Positions 51,601 through 61,789 of a stretch of 64,000 nt of DNA are shown here, piece after piece. Position numbers and translations under genes: made by a program. Each line of letters starts with the position of its first letter. Position 1 is the stretch's first letter. The notes under the pieces were generated by a model. It was not told the DNA's origin, did not search any database, and saw only the letters and a list, made by a program, of their open reading frames with translations. The DNA comes from Liolophura sinensis. Lineage: Eukaryota > Mollusca > Polyplacophora > Chitonida > Chitonidae. The stretch is taken from positions 3,342,023 to 3,406,022 of the forward strand of contig NC_088302.1 in the NCBI RefSeq assembly GCF_032854445.1, read 5' to 3'.

Positions 51601-51997
51601 TTGTGCTCTAAACCTCAGTTCTTGACTATAAAGACCTGTGGCTTATTGTGCTCTATACCTCAGTTCTTGGCTATAAAGACCTGTAGCTTATTGTGCTCTA
51701 AACCTCAGTTCATGGCTATAAAGACCTGTACCTGATTGTGCTCCAAACCTCAGTTCTTGACTATAAAGACCTGTGGCTTATTGTGCTCTATACCTCAGTT
51801 CTTGACTATAAAGACCTGTAGCTTATTGTGCTCTAAACCTCAGTTCTTGACTATAAAGACCTGTGGCTTATTTTGCTCCAAACCTCAGTTCTTGACTATA
51901 AAGACCTGTAGCTTATTGTGCTCTATACCTTAGTTCTTGGCTATAAAGACCTGTACCTTATTGTGCTCTATACCTCAGTTCTTGACAACAAAGACCG
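48690..51997. repeat. Large minisatellite, 45-bp unit, about 73 copies
   Basis: Unit: TTATTGTGCTCTAAACCTC, AGTTCTTGACTATAAAGACC, TGTACC. It is almost free of indels, so the plus frame stays open for hundreds of codons as a 15-residue Cys-rich repeat (CSKPQFLTIKTCTLL). It is not a gene: the frequent variants change amino acids (TGTACC/TGTAGC/TGTGGC; AAACCT/ATACCT/GTACCT; GACT/GGCT), TTA to TGA changes create stops at about 49139, 51328 and 51733, and a 17-bp deletion at about 50169 shifts the frame. Confidence 0.96.
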
Positions 51998-53459
51998 GTA
52001 AGCCTTAATACAGACACATACTTCACTTAATGCACTGTAGTGTTTCTTTTTAAGAAGATCTGTGTGCATGTAACCGGCGACAAACGCACTAGGGTGATGT
52101 CAGGAGCACACCAGGGGCATGTCAGGAATGCACTTAAAGCTTCTCCACAGCCCCTGTAGGACCTCTTGTCCCAGGTACTTCTGGATTTGCTGTGTGCATG
52201 TTAGCTGTAACTCTTTAGTTGAAATCCAATAGTTTTTGTATTTCGACTGAGTGCGGCTTCATTACGATTACAGAACCCAGTGTGATCTGGGAACAGCCTT
52301 GTTGTCAATAAAGTCATCCTGAAGCCCCTATAGGACTTTGTGGAGTGACAGATGATTTATTCACATGGCTTTGTAGCTTTGTGTGTCATATGTTTCTTTG
52401 TTTAGAGACTGAAATTTTCACAAGCCATGCAGAGTAAAATAAGCCCAGACTTGGCAAAGCATACTGTGGATTGCTCTCACATTTATGATGCTTGTAGTAT
52501 GGGTATGTGAATTAAAACATGCAATCTTATAAAACGTACATGTGTTACTGTCCTGTTTCAAATAGGTGTGTTTATGACTGTGTAAATGAACCCTGTATGT
52601 ATACACTTGAGTAGAACTTTGTTTTTGGAATAGACTTTGACAGTTTTGGGATGGACTATGTATTTTAAGTAGAACGTAATAATGCAAAATTATTGTGTTT
52701 TTGTTCACCATTATGTGTACTTATGTGTACTCAGAAATGATAATTCTAAAAACATGAACAATGAAAGTCGATTCATTTCTAAAGCATATGGTAATGGATA
52801 TATTAACTATATGCTCAGTGTCAATTTTTAGTTTGTTGCATTTGTTGCACTTAAATGTTTCGTATCTGCAGCATGCCACACACAAATGTCCTGTAATGCC
52901 TAATGTGGGAAATAATGTCTGTGTGGGTGGGCACACACAGTTACTGTTGCTCAGAACTCATAAGCAACCTTGTCATGACCTGATGTTTTTCTTGGATGTA
53001 ACTTTGGAAGTTGAAAATCTAGCTTGTCGAAAAGAAATCGGCTTTGTTGGTAGGTGTATCGGCTTGCTGCCTCGTGACCTGGCAAATGAGCACATGCCTT
53101 ACCAATCACATGGACACAGGCTGGGCTGGTTATAGACAATGCTTGTTGTTAACAGGAGGAGCCTTTGTGATTGGGCAGACTGTCAGGTTTTTGTTATAGA
53201 AGAATGAAACGCCCACGTTTATTTCTCTGTTCTGAATAAGAAGCAAGATGCATTTATGTTTATTCCTTCCAACAGATGCCAATAGTATGATTTATGGTCC
53301 CAATAAATTTGTGTAAATATTGATTATTAAATGACTGATGAAGATTTAACCTGCGCCAGCTATAACATTTCTGATGTGATGTCTTTTATACACTAGGCTT
53401 ACAGTATTATTGATACATATGGCAGCTATGGTACATAAAGGAGTGTTGGAAATGTATAC
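51998..53459. other. Intronic stretch
   Basis: Unique AT-rich DNA. The 124-codon ORF at 52761 (+) shows no domain. Nothing recognised. Confidence 0.4.
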
Positions 53460-53782
53460 ACCTTGTGACATGTATGCACATTGTGACATGTATACACATT
53501 GTGACATGTATACGCACTGTGACATGCGTATACCCATATGACATTTATACACACATTGTGACAAGGATACGCATTGTGACATGCGTATACCCATATGACA
53601 TTTATACACACATTGTGACAAGGATACGCATTGTGACATGTATACACATTGTTACATGTATACACATTGTTACATGTATACACATTGTGACATGTATACG
53701 CACCTTGTTTTATGTATACACATTGTGACATACTGTGTATATACACAATGTGACATATATACACATTGTTGCATGTATACAT
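53460..53782. repeat. Minisatellite, 18-bp unit (left part), irregular
   Basis: Built on ACATTGTGACATGTATAC with variants GTTACATG and GACAAGGATACG and a repeated longer block (ATGCGTATACCCATATGACA) at 53522 and 53580. The 205- and 97-codon minus-strand Tyr/Cys/His-rich ORFs are translations of the array. Confidence 0.92.
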
Positions 53783-53950
53783 CAAGTCCAGCTCATGCTG
53801 TCTTCCTCTCTGGCCGTACGTGGGAAGGTCTTCCAGGAACCTGTGGATGGTCGTGGGTTTCCTCCGGGCTGTGGCCTGTTTCCACAGCTGGCCTGCATAT
53901 AAGTGAAATATTCTTGTGTACAGCGTAAAACACCAATCAAATAAATAAAT
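53783..53950 (+). mobile_element. V-SINE family 1, 5'-truncated, inserted in the 18-bp array
   Basis: Starts within the B box (CAAGTCCAGCTCATGC) and runs through CTGGCCGTACGTGGGAAGG, GGTCGTGGGTTTCCTCCGGG, ATAAGTGAAATATTCTTG, GTACAGCGTAAAACACC and CAATCAAATAAATAAAT. The 10-bp CATGTATACA flanks it on both sides (53772-53781 and 53952-53961), and the 18-bp array resumes after it. The body is well preserved, so the truncation probably happened on insertion. Confidence 0.92.
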
Positions 53951-54030
53951 ACATGTATACACATTGTTACATGTATACACATTGTTACATGTATACACAT
54001 TGTTACATGTATACACATTGTTACATGTAA
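53951..54030. repeat. Minisatellite, 18-bp unit (right part)
   Basis: Four more copies of ACATGTATACACATTGTT after the SINE. These are more uniform than the left part. Confidence 0.92.
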
Positions 54031-54033
54031 TGT

Positions 54034-54237
54034 CAGGGCCCACAGCAGCCTGTTGGTTACCAATGTGGTTTGTGAGTCCAGCTCATGTACTGGCTTCCTG
54101 TCAACAATCTACAGATGGTTATGGGGTTGCCCTGGGATCTGCCCTTTTTCATCCCAACATAATGATGGCCACCATCATATAATTGAATATTCTTGAGTAT
54201 ATGATGTGAAATGCCAATCAAATAAATAAAATAAATA
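54034..54237 (+). mobile_element. V-SINE family 1, old copy with deleted head
   Basis: Retains GGGCCC and TTGGTTACCAATGTGG (head with a deletion), GTGAGTCCAGCTCATG, GATGGTTATGGGGTTGCC (decayed V-domain), ATTCTTGAGTATATGATG, and a CAATCAAATAAATAAAAT tail. It is clearly older than the SINE 84 bp upstream. Confidence 0.82.
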
Positions 54238-54284
54238 TCTGTAATGATGAAAGCATCATTGTGTTCTTCGTGATTCATTCAGGA

Positions 54285-54470
54285 CAAATTTGTTAATTTA
54301 TTTTATTGTTGCCTATAGCAGTTAATGTATATTCCAGAATTTTGGCCTTACACAAGACAGTCTGTTTTACAGATGGAGGAGTGCCTCTGGAAACCCACCG
54401 GCAAATTACTGACAAACTTTTCCACATGTGAATACAGATCAGTGCACACCCTACTGGTGGAAGACTAGTG
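54285..54470 (-). mobile_element. Diverged V-domain SINE
   Basis: Minus-strand reading: CATGTGGAAAAGTTTGTCAG, CGGTGGGTTTCCAGAGGC, CATCTGTAAAACAG, then AAATTCTGGAATATACATTA and an AATAAAATAAATTAA tail. The order matches V-SINE body, V-domain and 3' block, but identity to family 1 is low. The head cannot be assigned. Confidence 0.6.
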
Positions 54471-56180
54471 ATATGCAATAGCATACGTCGTCGGCCACTT
54501 ATTGTCACAAATGCCCCACAGGCGGTGACAGTGGAACAGAAGCTGCAAATTCCTTTCTGGATGGTCATGATCAAGGCTGTATGGCATTTTCTTGGACAGC
54601 TTTGTTTTGTGAAAAGAACTCTTGAAAAAAGCATTGAGCTAAATTACCTAAATAGACCCACAATATTTGTCTTGCATCCAAACAACTTTAACTATAAAAT
54701 GTCTCAATATTTAATGACTGCATGGATTACAGAAGGACATTTCACTTACAGAAACAGTGCTCTATGCTAACTATACTTTCCAGAGACGTAGTTTTATTGG
54801 CCTCCAATGTTCTGTTTACAGCTCAGCGTAATGATTTCACATTGAAGGCAGTACAGCCTTACAGTAGATACTGATGCATTACATTGTGGATTTGTGCCAC
54901 AGTCAATTTTTGGTGTAAAAAAGAAAAGTTCCTGCCACTTCCCCATTGTTGAATATATGTTATCAACCTTACAGTAATGTCTGAGGACGTTTTTCCATGC
55001 AGTTCCATCTGGATGTTACCTATAGAGATCAGACACAGACCCCATTCTAATTAGGACTCTGGCTGGGGCTCATTTGGCTGAATTTGTCATTGGCTTTGAG
55101 GAAAACTTGATCACCTTTAAATCAGGAATTTTTCTGGTATTTCAGGACATGTTATGGTAACTTTCTTACTGCTGGCACCCTGGATTCTCCACCCTAAAGC
55201 CTAACAGCCGACTTCTAAATGATAAATTCTGCAGGACAGCATTAAAGCACATATCATATAAAAAATAAATACATAAAAAATAGACATTCATCTTGAAAGA
55301 AAGTCAAAATTGTGCAAATTTGATACCATTCCTGATTTCAGTGAAAACATAGGTGGCTTTATAATTAACAATTGCTATAGTTGTGTGTATGTGAGATGTG
55401 TGTGTGTGCTTACACAGAATGGGGATTGTGACTTTTCATTCTTTTCTGATTAGTTTTCTGTGTGCTAACGTTATCCATCACCTTGCACCATAGAAAGGGC
55501 AGATTTTCAAAATCTGATTAAACTGTTTGGAATTTAAAGCCATTTGGAACCTTCATCACTCACAGCAGACATGATATGAAGAGGAAAGCATATCCATTTG
55601 GAAGCAGAAAAAACTTTGCTGAGGGGGTTTGATGAAATTTAAGACTTCATGTCAAAGCTAGAACAGTTTATTTTGTTATTTTTTCGCTGTATGCCAATCC
55701 CAGCCGGCTTGTAATCATATGGTTGCTGATGACTTCACATCATGTTGTCTTGATTCATTCTCTTGAAATGCTACAGTAATGGATGGGAGCATTGGATTTT
55801 TTCTCTGATCAAGCCAAGTTTAATTATAGCAGATATGTGTATAAGAATAAAAAAATTTTAAAAACTGCATGCACTTGACATCTATGTGGTCACAGTTTTG
55901 AATTCCTCAGTTCTTTTACCATTTTAAAGCTATGTTAGGAATATAAGGGTTAGGAAAATTGAGAAAGGTTTACTTTGTTTTTTTTTTAAATTATGCAATT
56001 GTGTAAAAAGGTGATTGCCAGTAAATGAACAAAAAAAAAACAGAACTAATTATGACTATCATTACATATAGGAATAAAAAAACATACTGTTTAGGCCTAC
56101 ATTTTAGGTAAAAAAATCATCATGAAAAAGTTCATGAAGTTATTGAAATGTATAAGTCCATGAATAGTTTTTTATAAATT
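54471..56180. other. Intronic stretch
   Basis: Unique AT-rich DNA with a TG-rich tract at about 55383-55410. The 100-codon ORF at 54468 (+) has no recognised domain. Confidence 0.4.
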
Positions 56181-56434
56181 TATTTATTTATTTGATATGT
56201 GTTTTATGTCGTAATATTCACTTATGCAACGGCGACCAGCCTTATGGTGGGAGGAAACCAGGCAGAGCCTTGGAAGAAACTCGCAACCATCTGCAGGTTG
56301 CTGTCAGAGCTTCCCACATAGGGGAGAGGAAGCCAGCATGAGCTGGATTTGAACTCACACCAACCACATTGGTAAGAGGCTCCCAGGTCATGGCGCTGCG
56401 CAGACACGCTAACACCCTCAGCCATGGAGGCCCC
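56181..56434 (-). mobile_element. V-SINE family 1, full length
   Basis: Minus-strand reading: GGGGGCCTCCATGGCTGAG head, GTGTGAGTTCAAATCCAGC (B box), V-domain with GGTTTCCTCCCACCATAAG, GTTGCATAAGTGAATATTA, ACGACATAAAACACATATC, and an AAATAAATAAATA tail. Flanked by TTATAAATT (56172-56180 and 56438-56446), a likely short target-site duplication. Confidence 0.93.
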
Positions 56435-56610
56435 CTATTATAAATTCATGTTGCACCAGATCAAATTAACGACTTAATAAAGAAGTTAATATGTATATCT
56501 GAACTGTAGATATGAGACATTATATCATACAGTAAGTGAAAGATTTGTACAGAATGCTCAATGCCAGGCACCAGTACATCCATATATGTGCCATTTATCT
56601 TTAGTATTGG
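56435..56610. other. Short unique spacer
   Basis: AT-rich. No recognisable feature. Confidence 0.35.
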
Positions 56611-56935
56611 GGGATGGGGACATGCATGGTCTGGTAGTCAAAGGTGATTGCTTTAATTTCTTGATCCCCTTGACTCAGGAGGGGTGGGTTCAAACCCGGC
56701 TGTAGACAGGGAATTTGTGGATTCCCAGTCACTCACAGTTTGTGTTGGCCTTGGTGATAACTACTGGTCCACGACACTTGGGTGGCCGTGCAGGCTGTAA
56801 TGTTTGTTAAAAGCCACCAATATGGGGTACATATCTGTACGTCACAGAGGGTTCTTCAGTAACTTTCCAAAGATCATTGCATGGTTTAATACCCTGGGTG
56901 CTCTGGTTTCCACGATCTGTAAGACAGACGACGAT
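56611..56935 (+). mobile_element. V-SINE lineage 2, 3' part continuous with a minisatellite
   Basis: tRNA-like head GGGGACATGCATGGTCTGG, then GTAGTCAAAGGTGATTGC, a strong B box GTGGGTTCAAACCCGGC, GGGAATTTGTGGATTCCC, a body of about 160 bp, then the V-domain-like TACCCTGGGTGCTCTGG, TTTCCACGATCTGTAAG. Where the conserved 3' block should follow, the 52-bp array begins. Confidence 0.75.
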
Positions 56936-58020
56936 TATGGAAGTGAGAAAACCTGGGCTATATATACATTTGACATTAGATGACGATTATGGAAGTGAGA
57001 TAACCTGGGCTATATATACATTTGACATTACATGACAATTATGGAATTGAGAAAACCTGGGCTATATATACATTTGACATTAGACGATGATTATGGAAGT
57101 GAGAAAACCTGGGCTATATATACATTTGACATTAGATGACGATTATGGAAGTGAGAAAACCTGGGCTATATATACATTTGACATTAGATGATGATAATGG
57201 AAGTGAGAAAGCCTGGCTATATATACATTTGACATTAGATGACGATTATGGAAGTGAGAAAACCTAGGCTATATATACATTTGACATTAGATGATGATTA
57301 TGGAAGTGAGAAAAACCTGGGCTATATATACATTTGACATTAGATGATGATAATGGAAGTGAGAAAGCCTGGGCTATATATACATTTGACATTAGATGAC
57401 GATTATGGAAGTGAGAAAACCTGGGCTATATATACATTTGACATTACATGACAATTATGGAATTGAGAAAACCTGGGCTATATATACATTTGACATTAGG
57501 ACGATGATTATGGAAGTGAGAAAACCTGGGCTATATATACATTTGACATTAGATGACGATTATGGAAGTGAGAAAACCTGGGCTATATATACATTTGACA
57601 TTAGATGATGATAATGGAAGTGAGAAAGCCTGGGCTATATATACATTTGACATTAGATGATGATTATGGAAGTGAGAAAACCTGGGCTATATATACATTT
57701 GACATTAGATGATGATTATGGAAGTGAGAAAACCTGGGCTATATATACATTTGACATTAGATGATGATAATGGAAGTGAGAAAGCCTGGGCTATATATAC
57801 ATTTGACATTAGATGACGATTATGGAAGTGAGAAAACCTGGGCTATATATACATTTGACATTAGATGATGATAATGGAAGTGAGAAAACCTGGGCTATAT
57901 ATACATTTGACATTAGATGACGATTATGGAAGTGAGAAAACCTGGGCTATATATACATTTGACATTAGATGATGATAATGGAAGTGAGAAAACCTGGGCT
58001 ATATATACAAGAGCATTTGA
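56930..58020. repeat. Minisatellite, 52-bp unit, about 21 copies
   Basis: Unit: ATTAGATGACGATTATGG, AAGTGAGAAAACCTGGGC, TATATATACATTTGAC. Variant units (CATTACATGACAATTATGG) recur about 430 bp apart with their neighbours, showing a block duplication. The part GAAGTGAGAAAACCTGGG resembles the lineage-2 SINE 3' block GAAGTGAAATATTCTTGGG. Confidence 0.95.
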
Positions 58021-58105
58021 CAAGAGTAATTTGCCCATTTTTAACTTTTTTTTTTTTGATTCTCATCTACCTGTAATAGTAATAGGTGACCATGTTAAAT
58101 ACAGC

Positions 58106-58229
58106 CATGTAGATTTTGTCCATATATACTTGTACATTTTGTCCATATATACATGTAGATTTTGTGCATATATACATGTAGATTTTGTGCATATTATACA
58201 TGTAGATTTTGTGCATATATACATGTACA
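58106..58229. repeat. Small minisatellite, 23-bp unit, about 5 copies
   Basis: Unit TGTAGATTTTGTGCATATA then TACA. The first two copies have GTCC instead of GTGC. Confidence 0.88.
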
Positions 58230-60470
58230 CAGGTATTCAAGTTTGGATTTGCATAAATATGGATTTGCTTGGCATGTTTAACACAAAATTTATTTGCACT
58301 TTTACATGCTTGATTAAGCAAAAAATAATGAACTTGAGCATTTCCTGTAGCTCGAAGATGACGTTATTTCCAGTTCACTGAATATTTCTGCTTTTCCCTG
58401 TTGAACCTTAAATTTCTTTAAAATGTGTTTTTTGTATGCATCATTGGAATATTGGATTGCTGGTTGTGGAAATAGTGTAACATTTATGTTGCCTTAATAG
58501 CTGTAGCGCTTGTGCAATTTAAAATGGATTAAGAAACTGAGAATCTGTATAAAATGGGTTTATTGTGTCAATCTGAAGGCTCTGTCAGTATGTCAGCATG
58601 ATTTAGCACTTTGCAATTGTGCGTTACACAGCTGACTTCAATGTAGCCATTATGCTGAGGTGGAGTATTCCCTGCATAATGGTTTGATGGCCAGATTTTT
58701 TATTCCAGACAGGCCAAGTCAAATGCTGTACATTGAAGTACATGCAGAAAGCAGAAAATATGTTGAATCTTCAAATGCTTCCAAACATGTAACAGTTCAC
58801 AAAGGCTCCTGTCTACAAAGTGTAGGTAAAGTGTCTGAATGGGTGAAGGGTAAGAATTTGCTCACTATAGTGCAGTATATTCATGTCTGGAAGGTTTCTA
58901 GCTACAGGACCATTCAGCTGTTATAATATCTGGACTAATACGAACTTTAATTCTCTTAGTTCAGTTGTATCCTTCCATCAGGAGATATTATGTTCTATAG
59001 TTTTATTTTCCCAACACAAAGTTCACGTGAAGATATGGAGCAGCATAATTAAAGTGAAGTGAATAAATATAACCAGGCCAGTAAAGATGTTGGAGGAACA
59101 GTTGGTCTCCCAACAGGTACATGTACATTATTGCTGGTTTGTGTTGTGTTTTGTTATGAAATGAATTTAGCATTTATCAACTTGAAACTGTGTAGGTGTG
59201 CAGATGAGTGCTTGAAATGATTAATTGCTACATCTTAAATAACTTGTGGAACCTGGTATTTCAGGATTTCTAAGTTAATTAAGAATCTGGTCAGTTGCAG
59301 GGTAAACGTGGTGTACACCACCACGGTAGTATTTTCATGCCTTACTTTCCTCCAATTTTTAGGGCTACTCAAAGGGATACTTAGTTCAAACTTTGATACT
59401 GGAAGAGCAGTTCCTAAAGTCATTTAATGGTAATTATAGATACATAAAGGCAATTTGCCAGTGGTGCTGAACATATTGTCCATCCCTAATTCAACTAAAA
59501 TTTCGCCCATAAAAGTGCATTTCAGAGGTAAATGCATTTTACAAAATATTATCTTTGGTGCGGAAACTTACAATTTTCCAACAGAATACCGCCCCATGCT
59601 CCAAGCAAACCTCACAACACTTTTCTACAATCAATAGAAGTCTGAGAATACAGGAAGCTGGGCAAGCTAGTCATGGACGAAGTGTAGGGTTCATTTGAGG
59701 TAATCTGCCATTATGCTCCATGAAAAAAGTAAAAAATTGAAAGTGACGGCATATCCTTGACAAAAACCATCTTAATATTGAAAAACCAGAATGGCGAAAT
59801 TTGAAATTGATCATCAAACCATTAAACTCCTACATGTTAATTGAATAAATGTTACTATGTTCATGTGTTGATTTGCTCATATGATCCTAGCATTGCGAAA
59901 TTAAGTCTTTGTGACAAATCGTGTGGACAGACTGCACATCTTTCAGGTCAACAGGATCTTCAAAAGTTCAAATCTCGCAAAAAGTCAAAAAGGAAGAGGA
60001 AGGAAATTCGCCCCGAAGGCAGAAATGATGTATTCAATTTACATTCATTTCTGAGCTATTCTGTGAATAGTTTTTCAAGACATTTTCTGCATGGCTTTTG
60101 ATAATGATGGATGTGGTTTTTGTCTCCATATCTTTCGTAAGATGTTAAGGGTTTGTAAAAACCACTACAATCAGCTCCCTATCTTCAACAAATCTGATAG
60201 ATATCAATTGAATTGTTCAGGCCTGTACTGTGGAGTATTCATATCAATGTCATCTATATTCTGGATTCTTCAATGAGACTTGTATAATGTTTCCTCATTG
60301 GAAGGATGTGCCGCAGTGTTTCATGGTACATATGATTTATCATCATTGCACAATAATGTTTTAATACCTATCCATTGTGATTAAGTTCACCAAACTAAAC
60401 TAAGCTTATTATAAACATGGGTTTAAAGATATATCTGTGTTAAAAAATGCCAGAGTTTTCTACATGCTTT
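58230..60470. other. Intronic stretch
   Basis: Unique AT-rich DNA. ORFs at 58660 (+) and 59841 (+) are short, have no splice context and no recognisable domain. Confidence 0.4.
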
Positions 60471-60628
60471 GATTCACACCAGCCATTTGTGCAGTATTGT
60501 CATTTTGTTCTACACGTTATTCAGTGAAATCTCATTAAAATAACAACATATGATACTTTTTCAGAAAGGTTGACTAAGCTACTTTCCATTGAAATATGTT
60601 TTATCCAGTTGTTGTCTTGTCCTTTAAT
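60471..60628 (+). repeat. Unclassified dispersed repeat D2, copy 2
   Basis: Similar to 17145-17302 from GATTCACACCAGCCATTTGT to GTTGTCTTGTCCTTTAA, same orientation. Followed within 3 nt by a 20-bp tandem repeat. Confidence 0.75.
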
Positions 60629-60630
60629 TC

Positions 60631-60710
60631 TTACTCTAGCTGTGTCAGTCTTACTCTAGCTGTGTCAGTCTTACTCTAGCTGTGTCAGTCTTACTCTAGC
60701 TGTGTCAGTC
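60631..60710. repeat. Perfect 20-bp tandem repeat, 4 copies
   Basis: TTACTCTAGCTGTGTCAGTC occurs exactly four times with no substitutions, so the expansion is recent. Confidence 0.97.
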
Positions 60711-61186
60711 TTGAATTCTTGTCAGTGTAATCCTGAAGCAAGACGTTATTTTATATAATTTCAACAAAGTTTAGCAACAGTTTGTACAGATACGCTGGCG
60801 ACATTGATACATTCAAGATGAGTTTTATCTTTGAGGCTCCTTAATTGTCTAACATTATTTCCTCTTCAATCCCCTCAAGTTTCTTTCTTTTTTCTTCAAG
60901 CATGTATATAAGGATGAGCACTTCTGAATGAAAATCAATAACAAACAACAAAGAGTTTGGGTTTCTTTTTGTGAGAATATTGATATAGCTCACACTTGAT
61001 TCTCAATATTTTTTTTTTCAGGAAATTTTCAAAACAAATGCTGAAAACCTAAAATTATGCAGTGGTCGAGATCCAATTTCTTTGAACATGTTGCAGGTAG
61101 TGCATTACATTTGTTTTATAACAAATGAAGAATTTATTTCATTTTCTCTGGAAATAATGTGAACCAATTTCTCTTTTCTGTTTTAG
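60711..61186. other. Intron end upstream of FOCAD exon C
   Basis: Unique AT-rich DNA ending in a T/C-rich tract and TTTTAG. No additional exon recognised. Confidence 0.45.
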
Positions 61187-61289
61187 GAATTTGTCAGGGG
61201 ATTATTCAGGGTGTGAAGGAGTTACTTCTGTTACAGATTGCCCTAGAGACGGCATCAGGACACACGTACCAATGTCCTTACTCTATAAG
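61187..61289 (+). CDS. FOCAD: Focadhesin (FOCAD) internal exon C
   Basis: A 103-nt exon with acceptor CTGTTTTAG and donor GTAAGG. In the frame with two leading bases it reads ICQGIIQGVKELLLLQ, then a short linker ending CPYSIR. Vertebrate focadhesin continues after its LIPSTR with NTHGLIKAIMHLLQMQ and, about 15 residues later, YTIR. The colinearity with exon B is exact to the residue. The exon ends in phase 2 (AG of a split codon). Reading it in the frame literally dictated by exon B's overhang would also stay open but gives unrelated sequence. The following exon was not found before the window ends. Confidence 0.82.
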
Positions 61290-61789
61290 GTAAGGTCTTA
61301 CAGGTGTGATGTGAATAAAACATCCTTAGATAATTAAGGCTTGGAGGTGACTTAAGCATCTAAACACACTTTGTTGTGACAGAAAGTCCTAATTCAGTGT
61401 ATCTGACCTGCCTGGAGATTTATCTGTGTTTTTATTGCTATCTTGATGTTATTTGTGAGCTAGACGGCTGATATTGAGCAAAATATACCAATCGGTTATC
61501 CAATTTAAGCTGACCTTCTGATGGGCATGTCATTCACTCTGGAAAATTGCTTGAAGTTCATTTTGAATGTGTCTTTTTCAGGGCTATCATAACTTTACTA
61601 TATCATTAATACTGAAAACTCCTCATACATACTTCAAATTGTATCCAGTAGTGGAAAAAATAATGACATAGTTTTGCACTGAGATCGTTGGGTTTCACAT
61701 AATAATCCTAGAAGACTAATGATCAAGCAGTAATGTTCAGTGATGGTACATATTCGCAGCAGGTGTGCTGGCTCATGTCCGCTGTATGC
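61290..61789 (+). other. Start of the next FOCAD intron
   Basis: Begins GTAAGG. Unique sequence with no recognisable feature. The next FOCAD exon is not seen before the window ends, so this intron is at least 2.7 kb. Confidence 0.6.

Larger units (their letters stand above)
38273..61186 (+). other. Large FOCAD intron between exons B and C (about 22.9 kb)
   Basis: Bounded by GTGAGT at 38273 and a pyrimidine tract plus TTTTAG at 61181-61186. It holds about ten separate tandem arrays, several V-SINEs and the 45-bp array of 3.3 kb. Because the two exons do not join in phase, a small unrecognised exon of length 3n+2 may be hidden here. I looked for one and could not identify it. Confidence 0.7.

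Noticed and set aside
48693-51933. Series of ORFs (134-382 codons) encoding a Cys-rich 15-residue repeat protein
   Set aside because: The frame exists only because the repeat unit is 45 bp. Variants mostly change amino acids, stops occur in three copies, and a 17-bp deletion shifts the frame.
53426-54043. 205-codon minus-strand ORF rich in Cys, Tyr and His
   Set aside because: It runs through an 18-bp tandem array and a SINE.
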